Below, piece by piece: positions 17,474 through 29,051 of a DNA stretch of 64,000 nt. The notes below the pieces were generated by a model. The model was not told the DNA's origin and ran no database searches. It worked only from the letters and a program-made list of their open reading frames with translations. The DNA lies in assembly GCF_011290365.1 (NCBI RefSeq), contig NZ_CP049786.1, forward strand, positions 4,650,001 to 4,714,000, in the 5' to 3' direction. Made by a program: the position numbers and the translations under genes. The stretch's first letter is position 1, and each line of letters opens with the position of its first letter. The DNA is from Leclercia sp. 29361 (GTDB lineage: Bacteria; Pseudomonadota; Gammaproteobacteria; Enterobacterales; Enterobacteriaceae).

Positions 17474-19516
17474 CTATTTCTTCATCTGCGACAGAATGAC
17501 CTGACACTGATTAGCTTGCCCCTCGGACGGGGAGATCAGCGCCAGCAGTGCCGCCGCTGGCGTCACCAGGGTTGCCAGCGCTGCCGCCACCGCACCACGG
17601 GCAATTAACGGCCCCGCCTTCACCCCGGCATCCGGATCTTTAAAGCTACCGCGTACGTACAGCGGCGATCGCAGCGTCACGATGCGAATACCTTTACTTT
17701 CCGGATTGATGGTGAGATCCAGCTGTTCCGAGGCCATGCTGGCCGTGCCGGTGATGTTAATGACGGCATTTTCAGTATCAAAGGCAAAGATCTGTGGACG
17801 GGCGACACCGTTTACCAGGTCGATATTGGCCGCCGCACAGTTAACCCGTACCTCATCGTCACCAAAAATCTGCCCAACCAGGAAGTTACCGACGTTAAGG
17901 CCCAGGATCTCCATCAGGTTACGGCTGACCAGCCCATCGTTCATCAGCAGCTTCAGGTTACCGTTACCGTTACCCAGCAGGGCTGCCACGGAGTTACCCG
18001 TACCGCGAATGGTTGCATCACCGCTCATCTCGCCGAGGGTTTTCTGCATCAGCTCCACATCGGGCATCAGCTGTTTAAGCTTCAGTCGTCGGGCCTGAAT
18101 GTCTGCCTCGCCGCGCATCGGCTTCTTATCCCCTTCCAGCTTGATGTTGGCCGAGATCGTCCCGCCCGCCATACCAAACTTCAGCGGCTTCAGCTGCAGG
18201 TCAGCATTTTTAAGAATGATGTGGGTCGAGAGGTCGCTGAGCGGCAGGCTGCTGCCATGCTCGATTCGGCGTCCTTTGAAGCGCACGTCGGCATCCATCA
18301 CATCCCATTTATCGGTTTCGAAGCGGTCGTTAGGCAGCACTTTCCCGGACGGCGGCGCCTCTTTTCTGACTTTCTGCGCCTTGGTACCTTTGCCGGAGTC
18401 AACGCCAATTAGCGGTCCCAGGTCGGCCAGCCGCAGCTGCTTAGATTCCATGTCGCCTTCAAGCTTCGGTCGCGGTTTACCGGTGCTGTAGGTCAGCGAG
18501 CCATGAATATCGCTGTCCCCGATCCGGCCATTAAAGTCACGGTAATCATAGACAGACGATTTTTCTGGATCGATCTTCGCCACCAGATGGCCGTCGGTTT
18601 CAAACGGTGGGGTATCCGGGAGCAGGACGCCGGTCAGATCGTACAGCTCACCCAGCGAATCGCCGGAAAACTTGAGGCGCAGATCGACCCCGCCCATCTT
18701 CATAGGATCGCTCACCGTACCGACAAAGGCCACACGGGTATTACCAGAGCGGAAATCGGCCTGCACCGGGAACGGCGTGCCTTCCCCGCGCAGCGCCAGC
18801 ATGCCGCCAATTTTTCCGCTACCCTTCAGAGGCTGTTCGTTGTAACGCCCTTCGGCTTTCAGGCCAAAGACGTAATCGCCCACTTTGCCCTTCTCATCTT
18901 TGCCCTTCGCGCCGGTCACTTCGCTGAAAGGCAGCGCTTTACCCAGCGGATCGACGAAGATCTCAAGATTGGCTTTGCTCACCGCATCGTCAATGGCGAT
19001 ACGCCCGCGATCGAAAATGATGTTGTCGAGACGGAACGACCAGGTCGAGGGTTTAGCGTCAGCCTCTTTATCTTTGCTGTCGGCGAAATCAAAGGTCCAG
19101 TTGTTGGTCTTTTCCGACAGGCGGATCAGCCGGGCATCGGGTTTCTGCAGTTTGATCCACGGCAGATAGACCGTTTTGGTCAGCAGCGCCAGCGGAGCCA
19201 GTGTGGCTTCGACGCGTGGCAGATGTACCATGGTGATTTCGGGAATATCGGGCGGATTGCCGAGCACAACGTCATCGGCATGCACGTGCGGCCACGGGAT
19301 CCAGCTGCGCCAGCCTGTTTCATCCTTCTGACGCGCCCACACGACGCCCAGATCGCCGCGAATGGCGAACGGACGGTTGAGTTCAGTTGAGACTTTCTGG
19401 TTGATGGTCGGTTTGAGGCGGTTCCAGTCAAATGTCGCGATCACGACAATGAGCACCACAATCAGCAACAAGAAGACCCCCCCGGACCAGGTGATAATCT
19501 TCGCTGTTTTTGTCAT
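17474..19516 (-). CDS. yhjG: AsmA-family protein YhjG
   Basis: 680 aa member of the AsmA-like bridge family. One N-terminal membrane anchor (residues about 8-28), then a long periplasmic region of repeating beta structure with the family phrases LEGDMESKQLRLADLGPLIG and VARPQIFAFDTENAVINITG. AsmA-type proteins are thought to form hydrophobic grooves that carry phospholipids toward the outer membrane. The protein is of near-normal length compared with E. coli YhjG. Good start context with MTKTAKI. Convergent with yhjE and about 120 bases upstream of the pdeH stop on the same strand. Confidence 0.93.
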   Translation of the reverse strand: MTKTAKIITWSGGVFLLLIVVLIVVIATFDWNRLKPTINQKVSTELNRPFAIRGDLGVVWARQKDETGWRSWIPWPHVHADDVVLGNPPDIPEITMVHLPRVEATLAPLALLTKTVYLPWIKLQKPDARLIRLSEKTNNWTFDFADSKDKEADAKPSTWSFRLDNIIFDRGRIAIDDAVSKANLEIFVDPLGKALPFSEVTGAKGKDEKGKVGDYVFGLKAEGRYNEQPLKGSGKIGGMLALRGEGTPFPVQADFRSGNTRVAFVGTVSDPMKMGGVDLRLKFSGDSLGELYDLTGVLLPDTPPFETDGHLVAKIDPEKSSVYDYRDFNGRIGDSDIHGSLTYSTGKPRPKLEGDMESKQLRLADLGPLIGVDSGKGTKAQKVRKEAPPSGKVLPNDRFETDKWDVMDADVRFKGRRIEHGSSLPLSDLSTHIILKNADLQLKPLKFGMAGGTISANIKLEGDKKPMRGEADIQARRLKLKQLMPDVELMQKTLGEMSGDATIRGTGNSVAALLGNGNGNLKLLMNDGLVSRNLMEILGLNVGNFLVGQIFGDDEVRVNCAAANIDLVNGVARPQIFAFDTENAVINITGTASMASEQLDLTINPESKGIRIVTLRSPLYVRGSFKDPDAGVKAGPLIARGAVAAALATLVTPAAALLALISPSEGQANQCQVILSQMKK

Positions 19517-19632
19517 CCCATAATTCCTTTTTTACCTTGCCAGTCATGAATATAGTTCAGACAAAGAAAAAAGGGGCGGCAGCGTCCGGTAATAACGCGT
19601 TAGCCACGCGCTATTATGGGAAGCAGCCGGGG

Positions 19633-20403
19633 TTACAGGGTGACGATAACGTTGTCGAGCATCTCCATCGGCACCGGACGGGAGAGGAAATAGCCCTGTG
19701 CGGCGGCGGCAGGTGAGTTTTGCACATCGCGCCACTCTTCCAGCGTCTCAACGCCTTCGACGATCACGCCCTGACAGTAGCGGTTCATCAGCTGCAGCAA
19801 CAGGGTGAACAGATTGCGACCTTCCGGGGTCTGACGCAGCATAATGAACAGATCCCGCGCCACTTTGATGTAGTCGTAACGCACCTCGCTCAGGGCGGAG
19901 AAGTTCGCCATGCCGGTGCCAAAATCGTCCAGCCACAGCGGGCCAAATTCGCACATGGTGGCAAAGGAAGAGTCCTGCGGCAGACGCACGTGCTCCACCA
20001 GCTCAAAGCGCAGCCAGGGCAGGCAGTGGATCAGCTTCTGCAGGCTCTCATCCTGACGGACCGCCAGCAGGGTTGGGCCATCGACGTTAACCGAGGCCAG
20101 AATAGTGTTGTCGGCAAAGAAATCCTGTTTTGCCGTCAGCATGCTGAGCTGCTCTTCAAGGATATCCAGACGATGGCGCACGGGCAGCTCCGCAAAATAG
20201 CGATCCGGGGCGATCCGCTGTGCCGGGTTTGAAGGATGGGTCACGACGGTCAGGATCTCGATCGCCATCAGTTTACCGTCGGTGCGGTAAATGGGCTGAT
20301 AAGTATAAGCACGCTCACATTGCAGCCAGTAGCGATGTTCCTGCAAGTTCTCAATACTTGCCTCAGGGATGCTCAGCAGCTGGATGTCCTGCCTTAACTT
20401 CAT
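19633..20403 (-). CDS. pdeH: Cyclic-di-GMP phosphodiesterase PdeH (YhjH)
   Basis: 256 aa stand-alone EAL domain enzyme that degrades c-di-GMP and keeps flagellar motility on. The EAL-type motif reads IEIL (YQPIYRTDGKLMAIEILTV), as in E. coli where it is VELL. Further catalytic residues are in SVNVDGPTL, FELVEHVRLP, WLDDFGTGMANF (DDFG) and VIVEGVET. No sensory or membrane domain. A FliA-type promoter lies directly upstream (20454-20480), placing it in the late flagellar regulon. Confidence 0.96.
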   Translation of the reverse strand: MKLRQDIQLLSIPEASIENLQEHRYWLQCERAYTYQPIYRTDGKLMAIEILTVVTHPSNPAQRIAPDRYFAELPVRHRLDILEEQLSMLTAKQDFFADNTILASVNVDGPTLLAVRQDESLQKLIHCLPWLRFELVEHVRLPQDSSFATMCEFGPLWLDDFGTGMANFSALSEVRYDYIKVARDLFIMLRQTPEGRNLFTLLLQLMNRYCQGVIVEGVETLEEWRDVQNSPAAAAQGYFLSRPVPMEMLDNVIVTL

Positions 20404-20453
20404 TTCAGATATCCTGTTGATTGGGGAAGAACCTGTCGGGGCTGGTCAAAGGA

Positions 20454-20480
20454 TTATCGGCCCCAGGTATGAGAACTTTA
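20454..20480 (-). promoter_or_regulatory. Sigma-28 (FliA) promoter of pdeH
   Basis: On the minus strand TAAAGTTC, 11 bases, GCCGATAA. The consensus is TAAAGTTT-N11-GCCGATAA, so there is a single mismatch and exact spacing. It is about 50 bases upstream of the pdeH ATG, as expected from the known class III control of yhjH in E. coli. Confidence 0.9.
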
Positions 20481-20552
20481 TGTTCGGTTGCGGACGAAAA
20501 TGAAAATCTGAGATCTGAAACTTACCCGGAACTTGTCCTGGTTCAAAAAAAT

Positions 20553-20571
20553 AATGGAACGTCGTTTTAAT
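20553..20571 (+). promoter_or_regulatory. KdgR-like operator upstream of kdgK
   Basis: The 19-base AATGGAACGTCGTTTTAAT matches the KdgR operator consensus (AATRAAAYRNYRTTTYATT) at all but two positions. It lies about 65 bases before the kdgK start, next to a TTGAC box. KdgR represses ketodeoxygluconate genes until KDG is present. Confidence 0.75.
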
Positions 20572-20635
20572 ACAGTTGACCACTCCCGGGCCGCAGCGCA
20601 CACTAGCGCTAATTTAACTGTTCAGGTTCACGACT

Positions 20636-21565
20636 ATGTCTAAGAAAATTGCCGTGATCGGCGAATGTATGATCGAACTCTCCCAGAAAGGCGCGGAAGT
20701 GAACCGTGGCTTTGGTGGCGATACGTTAAACACCTCGGTGTATATTGCCCGTCAGGTTGATGCTGACGCGCTGGCGGTCAACTATGTGACGGCCCTGGGC
20801 ACAGACAATTTCAGTCAGCAGATGCTGGACGCCTGGCAGAGTGAAAATGTCGATATCTCCCTGACCCAGCGGATGGAAAACCGCCTGCCGGGCCTCTATT
20901 ACATTGAGACCGACAGTACCGGCGAGCGCACCTTCTACTACTGGCGCAACGAAGCTGCCGCCAAATTCTGGCTGGAGAGCGACAGCGCGGCCCACATCTG
21001 CGAAGCGCTGGCCCAGTTTGACTACTTCTATCTGAGCGGCATCAGCCTGGCGATCCTCAGCCCTGACAGCCGTGAAAAACTGTTCTCCCTGCTGCGCGAA
21101 TGCCGCGCCAACGGCGGGAAAGTGATTTTCGACAACAACTACCGTCCACGTCTGTGGGCCAGTCGCGAAGAGACGCAGCAGGTCTATACCCGGATGCTGG
21201 AGTGCACCGATATCGCCTTCCTGACTCTCGATGACGAAGATGCCCTGTGGGGCGAGAAGCCAGTTGATGAGGTGATCGCCCGTACTCAGGCTGCTGGTGT
21301 ATCTGAAGTTGTGATTAAGCGCGGGGCAGACTCCTGCCTGGTGGCCGTTGCCGGCGAAGCGATTATTGAGGTGCCTGCGGTGAAGCTGGCTAAAGAGAAG
21401 GTGATTGATACCACTGCGGCGGGTGACTCCTTCAGCGCCGGGTATCTGGCTGTGCGTCTGACGGGCGGTACGCCGGAAGCCGCAGCCCAGCGCGGCCACC
21501 TGACCGCCAGCACGGTGATTCAGTATCGTGGCGCGATCATCCCGCGGGAAGCGATGCCTGCATAA
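20636..21565 (+). CDS. kdgK: 2-dehydro-3-deoxygluconokinase KdgK
   Basis: Phosphorylates 2-keto-3-deoxygluconate to KDPG for the Entner-Doudoroff aldolase, in hexuronate and pectin breakdown. 309 aa PfkB-family kinase: N-terminal GECMIELSQ, substrate loop RGFGGDTLNTSVYIA, and the C-terminal signature DTTAAGDSFSAGYLAV with the catalytic Asp. Length equals E. coli KdgK. Single gene, divergent from pdeH, with a KdgR-like site in its promoter. Confidence 0.96.
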   Translation: MSKKIAVIGECMIELSQKGAEVNRGFGGDTLNTSVYIARQVDADALAVNYVTALGTDNFSQQMLDAWQSENVDISLTQRMENRLPGLYYIETDSTGERTFYYWRNEAAAKFWLESDSAAHICEALAQFDYFYLSGISLAILSPDSREKLFSLLRECRANGGKVIFDNNYRPRLWASREETQQVYTRMLECTDIAFLTLDDEDALWGEKPVDEVIARTQAAGVSEVVIKRGADSCLVAVAGEAIIEVPAVKLAKEKVIDTTAAGDSFSAGYLAVRLTGGTPEAAAQRGHLTASTVIQYRGAIIPREAMPA

Positions 21566-21590
21566 GTGCGGTCTGGTGCCCTCACCCCGC

Positions 21591-21611
21591 CCCTCTCCCA
21601 CCGGGAGAGGG
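21591..21611. repeat. Palindromic repeat CCCTCTCCC/GGGAGAGGG
   Basis: A nine-base stem with a three-base loop, preceded by CCCTCACCCCG. This is a widespread intergenic palindrome in Enterobacter-type genomes, here between kdgK and yhjJ. Confidence 0.6.
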
Positions 21612-21621
21612 AGCAAACATT

Positions 21622-21647
21622 AAAAAAGGCAACTTACGTTGCCTTTT
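21622..21647. terminator. Bidirectional terminator between kdgK and yhjJ
   Basis: Symmetric A-run, GGCAAC stem, TTAC loop, GTTGCC stem, T-run. It serves the convergent genes kdgK (plus) and yhjJ (minus). Confidence 0.9.
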
Positions 21648-21652
21648 TGCTT

Positions 21653-23080
21653 TTATTTCGCGGGCGTCATAATTCCGTCCCACGTCGCCTGCAGATCCTT
21701 CATGTCATATTCTGGCTCACCTTTCGGCTGCATCAGAATCAGCGACATATCCTGTGAAAGCTGCTGACGCAGATCCTGGCTCAGCATCTCTGCAGTCAGG
21801 CTATTGAGGAAATCCTGACGCAGTTTCTGATACTGTTCCGGCGCAATATCCACCACCTGGTTTTGCAGAGAGCGAATACGCTGGCTGATCAGAATATCGG
21901 TATCGGTACGGGCATAGGTGGCGAACAGTTTTTGTAGCTCGAGGTTTTTCTGCGCCACCAGCGCGTTAAACTCCTCTTCGCTCAGGCCGTTCTCACGCAC
22001 CTTCGCCAGCTCTTTGGCGACCAGCGCCATATTGGCGTTCAGCTTGTCGCCCGGCGACTCCACATTAATGGCGCACTGGGCGCGCTGGAACAGCACCCGG
22101 CAATCAAAGCCCAGACCAATGTTCTTAGCGTTGTTTTTGCTCAGGTTTTGCTGAACATGCCAGAACAGCGCCTCCCGGGCTAAATCGGCGCGCCAGTAGC
22201 GCAGCAGCGCGGCAGATTCACGAATTGGCTGCCATGGGCTATCCCACATAATAGAGAGTCGGTCCTGGCGCACGGCATCGGTCATGATGCTGACCGGCTC
22301 TGCGCGCAGCGGCGACAGGGTGGGTACTGGCGCAGGGGTGGTGCGTTTGCCCTTCAGTTCACCAAAGGTTTTACCGATCTGCTCGATCACCGCGCGGCTA
22401 TCAATGTTGCCGACCACAATCAGGGTCATGGCGTCCGGGGTGTACCAGTTCTGGTAGAACGACTTCACCTGCTCAATATCAACCGGCTGCTTCAGCGGCT
22501 CCGCCGGATCGTGACCCAACAGCGCAGAGCCTTTCAGGCGATAGCGCCACCAGCCCTCTTTGGTATCAGCAGGCCAGGTCGCCACCATATCGCTGTTGCT
22601 CAGAGCATAATTCACGGTATCAGGCGTAATCGAGACGTTACCGGCGGTATCAGACAGCCAGGTCAATGCCTCTTTAAGCAGATCGTTACGGTTGTTTGGC
22701 AGGCTGAGGTTAAACATGGTGTAGTCATAGGAGACGACGGCAGGCGGCAAAGGACGTTTAGGATCGATACCCTGTTGCCACAATGAACGGACCTGTACGG
22801 CCTGCAGGCTGCCGCTTTGGGTCAGCGCCAGACGGGGAATAAAATGGCTGAAACCGCTCTGTTGCGTACTCTCGGTCAGGGAGCCGGTATTGACGGAAAG
22901 GCGAATTTCAATGCGGTCGCTGGGGCGTTGCGGCGTGGCTAAAACCTGCCACTGAAAACCGTTCGCCAGCGTACCCTGTTGCCAGGCCGGGTCAGGCTGG
23001 AGCGCGTCAGCCTGCACATAACTGGCTGCTGCCATCATGAGCAAACCGCCGGTTAAGAGTCGAATTTTTGTGCCCTGCAT
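21653..23080 (-). CDS. yhjJ: M16-like zinc peptidase homologue YhjJ, probably inactive
   Basis: 475 aa exported protein of the pitrilysin/insulinase (M16) family with a signal peptide (cleavage near YVQA-DALQ). The zinc motif HxxEH of active members is replaced: the matching place reads SHFIPR in GFSHFIPRLALTQ, so the Glu and second His are missing. The rest of the M16 architecture is present, including the second domain start PTLSPLRAEP. E. coli YhjJ shows the same loss. It may be a chaperone or partner subunit in the periplasm; function unknown. Shares a terminator with kdgK. Confidence 0.9.
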   Translation of the reverse strand: MQGTKIRLLTGGLLMMAAASYVQADALQPDPAWQQGTLANGFQWQVLATPQRPSDRIEIRLSVNTGSLTESTQQSGFSHFIPRLALTQSGSLQAVQVRSLWQQGIDPKRPLPPAVVSYDYTMFNLSLPNNRNDLLKEALTWLSDTAGNVSITPDTVNYALSNSDMVATWPADTKEGWWRYRLKGSALLGHDPAEPLKQPVDIEQVKSFYQNWYTPDAMTLIVVGNIDSRAVIEQIGKTFGELKGKRTTPAPVPTLSPLRAEPVSIMTDAVRQDRLSIMWDSPWQPIRESAALLRYWRADLAREALFWHVQQNLSKNNAKNIGLGFDCRVLFQRAQCAINVESPGDKLNANMALVAKELAKVRENGLSEEEFNALVAQKNLELQKLFATYARTDTDILISQRIRSLQNQVVDIAPEQYQKLRQDFLNSLTAEMLSQDLRQQLSQDMSLILMQPKGEPEYDMKDLQATWDGIMTPAK

Positions 23081-23305
23081 GTGAACCCCTGATCAACATT
23101 CCTGGTTACAAAGAGTGCCACACGCCCTGTCGCACTCTAAAGATAATGTTCAAAACACTCCGATTAGACCGCGCGTGAAGCGAAACGTCACGGCAAGAAG
23201 TGAAATATACCCGAAATAAATCTTGTCCGTTTATGACAAGTATTCAGGGCCATTATGCGCAGGAGCCCGCACCCCGACAAGGGAATGCGGGCCAGAGAGA
23301 AGATT

Positions 23306-24648
<1,343 letters not shown>

Positions 24649-24750
24649 CCTTAAAATAGCACCCAATAATCAGGACAAATAGAAGCTCAGGCCGAATTTG
24701 AAACACAAATGTTAAGAAATTTGAGCTGGCTCGCACAAACCAGCAACAAT

Positions 24751-26757
24751 TCAGTCATCAGTGTGATGGTCATTCGGCTGAAGGTAACGGCTTTCAAAAA
24801 CATCGCGCGGCACGGCTTTAGCAAACAGGAAACCTTGTCCGCACTCAACCCCGGCATTAGCCAGCCAGCTCCGCTGGGCTTCGGTTTCAACACCCTCGGC
24901 GATAATTTCCAGCTTCAGGCTATGCGCCATCTGGATAATCGCCTCTACCATGCTGCTGTCATCAGGCAGGCCCTCAACAAAGGCCTTATCAATTTTCAGC
25001 ACGTTTACCGGCAGGGCTTTCATATGTTGCAGTTGACGCAGCCCGGCGTACCCCATGCCGAAATCGTCCAGCGCAATGCGCACGCCGGCATTACGCAGCG
25101 GGCGGAGTATCGCCACGGCTTCGTTAGGATCGTCGATCCGGCGGCTCTCGGTCACTTCCAGAATCAGGGTATCAGGCTGGATGCGGTAGCGAGTAATCAG
25201 CGCCAGCAGCTCCGGAACCATGTTCGGGTGCATCAGCTGCAGCGCCGACAGGTTAACCGACAGCGGCATCATCATCCCCCGCGACTGCCAGACCGACAGC
25301 AAGCGGCAGGACTCTTCCAGCACCCATTGACCCACCGTCACAATCAGGCCGCAGTTCTCAATGCGGTCGATCAGCCCTTCAGGGAGCTCCCAGCTACCAT
25401 CGGCCTGACGCATCCGCAGCAGCGCTTCGGCACTCTTTATCTTACCGGTATGCAGATCGACCTGCGGCTGCAGCCAGAGGGCGAAGTGGTTTTGGTCCAG
25501 CGCGGTCAGGATATCGTTCTCTTCTGACAGCCGCTGCTGCGCCTTCTCCATCTGCTCGGATTCGAAGAACTGGATCTGGTTCTTACCCTTCTGCCGGGCA
25601 GTAAAGGCAGCCGAGAAGGCCCGACGGAAGAGCTGCTCGGCGGTCAGGTTGCCGTTAAACATGGCGATGCCGATACTGGCGCTCGGGCGCAGCTGGATCC
25701 CCTGTACCGGCAGCCGTTCGTTAATAACAGTGAGTACTTGCTGACCCAATGTGATGGCGTGCCATGGCTCATTGACGCCGTTAGCGATAATCACAAAGTC
25801 ATAGGCGCTCACCTGGGTCAGCACCATCCGCGGCGCCAGTACAGATTTGAGCTTCTCAACCAGCGTCAGCAGCACCATTTCCCGCTGGCTCTCTTTCAGC
25901 ACCCCAGCGGTGTCCTGCAAGGTTTCACAGGCCACTACCATCAGGGCGATGGGCTGCTGGCGTTTCACCGCCTGCTCCAGCAGTGCCATCAGAAACGCCT
26001 TGTTGGGCAGATCCGAAACCGCGAAGCGGGTGGCGTTATGGTTCAGCTCTTCATGCTGACGCATCATGCGCTGCTGGTTCAGGTTATAGCTGCGTATCAG
26101 CATGCCGATTTCGTCGTCATGATGCAGGCGCGGGACGGGTAGCTGATGCCCCACCTGTTGCTGCGGCGAAATGGTATCCAGCTCGCGGGCAATCCGCCGC
26201 AGCGGATGGACGATCAGTCGGTTGATGCACCAGGTCAGCGCCACGGTCAGCATCAGCGTCAATAATAAGTAAGTGGTTACCAACGTCGAGACCCAACTGA
26301 TAACGAATTTGTACATCCGCCAGGAGTCAGATTGCAGCACCAGATAGGCCAGCGGCTGCGGGTTCGCCGGGCGCTGCAGGGAATAGACCGGCAGGGAGAT
26401 TTGTACCGGCATCTCAAACAGGCGTTTGACCATCACCGGCACCGGACGCTCCGGGATAAAGTTCATGCGCAGAGCCTGGAACTGATTGGGCAATACCACA
26501 TCCGCCTGGCTGACGACGCCTGCCGGCTTGATGCTCTTAATAATGGATTCCGCCTGCGGAATATCGCCTTTCAGAATGGCAGAAGAGAGAGGCTCACGGA
26601 TGGAGCGGGCGATGCTTTCGAGCTGCGTAGCCGTGTTGTAGCGATTCTGCTGAATGGCATGAAACAGCAGAATGACGCAAAAGACGAAGACAAACACCAT
26701 GGTGACGGCAGTTACCATCGCCATTTGTTTGATAGTTAAAGAGCGGCTGACACGCAA
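24751..26757 (-). CDS. pdeK: Cyclic-di-GMP phosphodiesterase PdeK (YhjK/HmsP-like)
   Basis: 668 aa membrane enzyme: N-terminal helix (10-33), periplasmic loop, second helix (about 150-175), HAMP-like linker with [16 protein letters not shown], a degenerate GGDEF domain (the site reads SAYDF instead of GGDEF) and an EAL domain with [33 protein letters not shown] and EGVETEAQ. The EAL residues needed for phosphodiesterase activity look intact; the cyclase site is not. The start is a TTG at 26757 with GGAGA seven bases upstream and the N-terminus [15 protein letters not shown] matches E. coli. In E. coli it neighbours bcsC; here the next gene is birA. Confidence 0.93.
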   Translation of the reverse strand: MRVSRSLTIKQMAMVTAVTMVFVFVFCVILLFHAIQQNRYNTATQLESIARSIREPLSSAILKGDIPQAESIIKSIKPAGVVSQADVVLPNQFQALRMNFIPERPVPVMVKRLFEMPVQISLPVYSLQRPANPQPLAYLVLQSDSWRMYKFVISWVSTLVTTYLLLTLMLTVALTWCINRLIVHPLRRIARELDTISPQQQVGHQLPVPRLHHDDEIGMLIRSYNLNQQRMMRQHEELNHNATRFAVSDLPNKAFLMALLEQAVKRQQPIALMVVACETLQDTAGVLKESQREMVLLTLVEKLKSVLAPRMVLTQVSAYDFVIIANGVNEPWHAITLGQQVLTVINERLPVQGIQLRPSASIGIAMFNGNLTAEQLFRRAFSAAFTARQKGKNQIQFFESEQMEKAQQRLSEENDILTALDQNHFALWLQPQVDLHTGKIKSAEALLRMRQADGSWELPEGLIDRIENCGLIVTVGQWVLEESCRLLSVWQSRGMMMPLSVNLSALQLMHPNMVPELLALITRYRIQPDTLILEVTESRRIDDPNEAVAILRPLRNAGVRIALDDFGMGYAGLRQLQHMKALPVNVLKIDKAFVEGLPDDSSMVEAIIQMAHSLKLEIIAEGVETEAQRSWLANAGVECGQGFLFAKAVPRDVFESRYLQPNDHHTDD

Positions 26758-26953
26758 AATGAATCTCCAGAAACGCGAAACGCAGGTTAATCAACTGTTA
26801 CCCCGCTGCTTTCAGAGTATACCTTATCGTGATGTGTTTAAGAGAGTGTAACCAACCGTTTAGGGATTATTCTGGTTCCCGCTCCGTACAGAGTATGGAG
26901 CGGTTGTTCAGGGCGGCTACAGGCCCGAATAACGGGGGCTGCGGCCTGATACC

Positions 26954-27916
26954 TTATTCGGCGCTACGCAGGGAAATCTCTCCGCCTACCCAGGGTTTGA
27001 TAACCCCATCCTGCTCAAGCATCAGTGCGCCCTGCTCGTTTATACCGCGCGACGTGCCGAAGATCTCTTTATCGCCAATGATCAGCTTCACCGGACGGTG
27101 AACAAAATTATCGAGCTTCTCCCAGCGAGGAAGGAACGGTGCCAGCCCCTCCTGCTCGAAGATCCTCAGCGAGTGGCGCAGCTCATTGATGACCTGTACC
27201 GCCAGCACGTTACGATCGATGGCGATCCCCGCTTCCTGCAGGTTGATCCACCCCTGGTTAATATCATCTGCCTGCACGTTACGCATCACCAGATTGATCC
27301 CGGCACCCATCACGATCTGTGCCGCATCGCCAGTTTTACCCGTCAGTTCGACTAAGATCCCGGCCAGTTTACGATCCTTCAGATAGAGATCGTTCGGCCA
27401 CTTAACCCGTACGTCGTCGGCGCCAAGAGATTGCAGAACCTCTGCCAGCACAATGCCAATCACCAGGCTTAGGCCGATGGCGGCTGCAGGTCCCTGTTCC
27501 AGACGCCAGTACATGGACAGGTAGAGGTTGGCGCCAAAAGGCGAGAACCATTTACGCCCCCGGCGACCGCGTCCGGCCTGCTGATACTCAGCCACGCAGC
27601 TGTCGCCAGACTGCAGTTCGTTGAGCCTGTCGAGCAGATACTGATTGGTGGAGTCAATGACTGGCAAAACGGCGACGCTGTTGTCAGCGATCTGGCTATG
27701 GATAAAGCTTTCGTTCAACAGCTGAACCGGCTCCGGCAGGCTGTAGCCTTTGCCCGGCACGGTAAAGACATCCACCCCCCAGTCACGCAGGGTCTGAATA
27801 TGCTTGTTAATAGCGGCACGGCTCATTCCCAGATGTTCACCGAGCTGTTCACCGGAATGAAAATCGCCGTCGGCCAGAATGGCGATCAGCTTCAGGGGGA
27901 CGGTATGGTCTTTCAT
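26954..27916 (-). CDS. birA: Biotin-protein ligase / biotin operon repressor BirA
   Basis: 320 aa. N-terminal winged HTH (about 1-60, [20 protein letters not shown]), central biotin/ATP domain with the adenylate loop GRGRRGRKW, the Lys region VKWPNDLYL and a C-terminal SH3-like domain. It makes biotinyl-5'-AMP and either biotinylates AccB or binds the bio operator. ATG overlaps the murB stop by four bases (ATGA), as in E. coli. Its usual downstream neighbour coaA is missing; pdeK follows on the same strand. Confidence 0.97.
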   Translation of the reverse strand: MKDHTVPLKLIAILADGDFHSGEQLGEHLGMSRAAINKHIQTLRDWGVDVFTVPGKGYSLPEPVQLLNESFIHSQIADNSVAVLPVIDSTNQYLLDRLNELQSGDSCVAEYQQAGRGRRGRKWFSPFGANLYLSMYWRLEQGPAAAIGLSLVIGIVLAEVLQSLGADDVRVKWPNDLYLKDRKLAGILVELTGKTGDAAQIVMGAGINLVMRNVQADDINQGWINLQEAGIAIDRNVLAVQVINELRHSLRIFEQEGLAPFLPRWEKLDNFVHRPVKLIIGDKEIFGTSRGINEQGALMLEQDGVIKPWVGGEISLRSAE

Positions 27917-28941
27917 GCAATGGTCTCCACCGCGTTCACTTCACCGTGATGGCCGATAAAGCGCACTTCCGGCTCCAGCCAGACGTTAAACTTCTCACCC
28001 ACGCGCTGACGCACCTGATGGGCCAACTGCACGACATCATCGCTGGTAGCATTATTTTCATTGATGAGTACCAGCGCCTGCTGGCGATGAACCGCCGCGC
28101 CGCCGCAGGTAGTGCCTTTAAGTTGACATTGATCGATCAACCAGCCAGCAGCCAGCTTAACGCTGCCATCTGCCTGCGGATAGTGCGGCGCGTTTGGCCA
28201 TTCAGCAAGCAGGGTTTGCGCGTTTTCAGCGGAGATGACCGGGTTTTTAAAGAAACTGCCGGCATTACCGTTCACTTTCGGATCGGGCAATTTGCTCATA
28301 CGCATCTGGCAAACCGCCGTAAAAATCTCTTTCGCGGTTACTGTCGCGGGATCCAGGCGGGTTAAATCACCGTAGGAGAGAACCGGCTGCCAGTTTTTTG
28401 TCAGGCGCAGACCGACCGCAACGATGACGTATTTGTCCTGATATTCATGTTTGAAAATGCTGTCGCGGTAGCCGAAACGGCACTCATCGGCTTGTAAGCG
28501 ACGCGCTTCGCCGGTTGCCAGCTCAATACAATCAACATACTCGCAGACATGCCTGATCTCGATGCCATAGGCACCGATATTCTGAATTGGGGATGAACCG
28601 GCACAGCCAGGGATCAGGGCAAGGTTTTCCAGCCCCGGCATGTTGTGTTCAAGGGTATATTGCACCAGATCGTGCCAGTTTTCGCCGGCACCTACGTGCA
28701 GACGCCAGCATTCCTGCGTCTCTTCAACCGTGATCCCGCGGATGCGGTTCACGATCACCGTCCCGGAAAAGTCTTCCAGAAAGAGAACGTTACTCCCCTC
28801 GCCCAGAATAAGAACAGGTTGGTGGTGTTGCGTAGCATGATTCCATGCGGTCAGCAGCTGCTGCGCATCGTCGGCTCGCACGATCTGTCGGGCATTTCGG
28901 TCGATACCGAAGGTATTCCAGGGCTTAAGGGAGTGATTCAT
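27913..28941 (-). CDS. murB: UDP-N-acetylenolpyruvoylglucosamine reductase MurB
   Basis: FAD-dependent enzyme that reduces UDP-GlcNAc-enolpyruvate to UDP-MurNAc, the second step of peptidoglycan precursor synthesis. 342 aa, type I MurB. FAD-binding [14 protein letters not shown] near 46, [15 protein letters not shown] near 123, the catalytic Ser region [11 protein letters not shown] and the C-terminal Glu in WLEPEVRF. Lies 150 bases downstream of the 5S rRNA in the same direction, the relation seen at E. coli rrnB. Confidence 0.97.
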   Translation of the reverse strand: MNHSLKPWNTFGIDRNARQIVRADDAQQLLTAWNHATQHHQPVLILGEGSNVLFLEDFSGTVIVNRIRGITVEETQECWRLHVGAGENWHDLVQYTLEHNMPGLENLALIPGCAGSSPIQNIGAYGIEIRHVCEYVDCIELATGEARRLQADECRFGYRDSIFKHEYQDKYVIVAVGLRLTKNWQPVLSYGDLTRLDPATVTAKEIFTAVCQMRMSKLPDPKVNGNAGSFFKNPVISAENAQTLLAEWPNAPHYPQADGSVKLAAGWLIDQCQLKGTTCGGAAVHRQQALVLINENNATSDDVVQLAHQVRQRVGEKFNVWLEPEVRFIGHHGEVNAVETIA

Positions 28942-29051
28942 AGACGCTATCCAGATGCAAAAACCGGGATAGTTTACCCCATCGGGGGATCTTTGTCGGC
29001 TGGAATTGCCGGGCCTGCGGGGTGTTGCAGGCCGGGGAAGGCGCAGACGGC

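Noticed and set aside
18503-19390. 295-codon frame antisense to yhjG
   Set aside because: Shadow frame; yhjG itself has full family similarity.
23255-23290. Hairpin downstream of dctA (GCCCGCA/TGCGGGC)
   Set aside because: Stem is present but no T run follows on the minus strand; not listed as a terminator.
28998-29035. Imperfect palindrome between murB and the rRNA terminator
   Set aside because: REP-like in composition but with a bulge and no clear match to the consensus; too weak to annotate.
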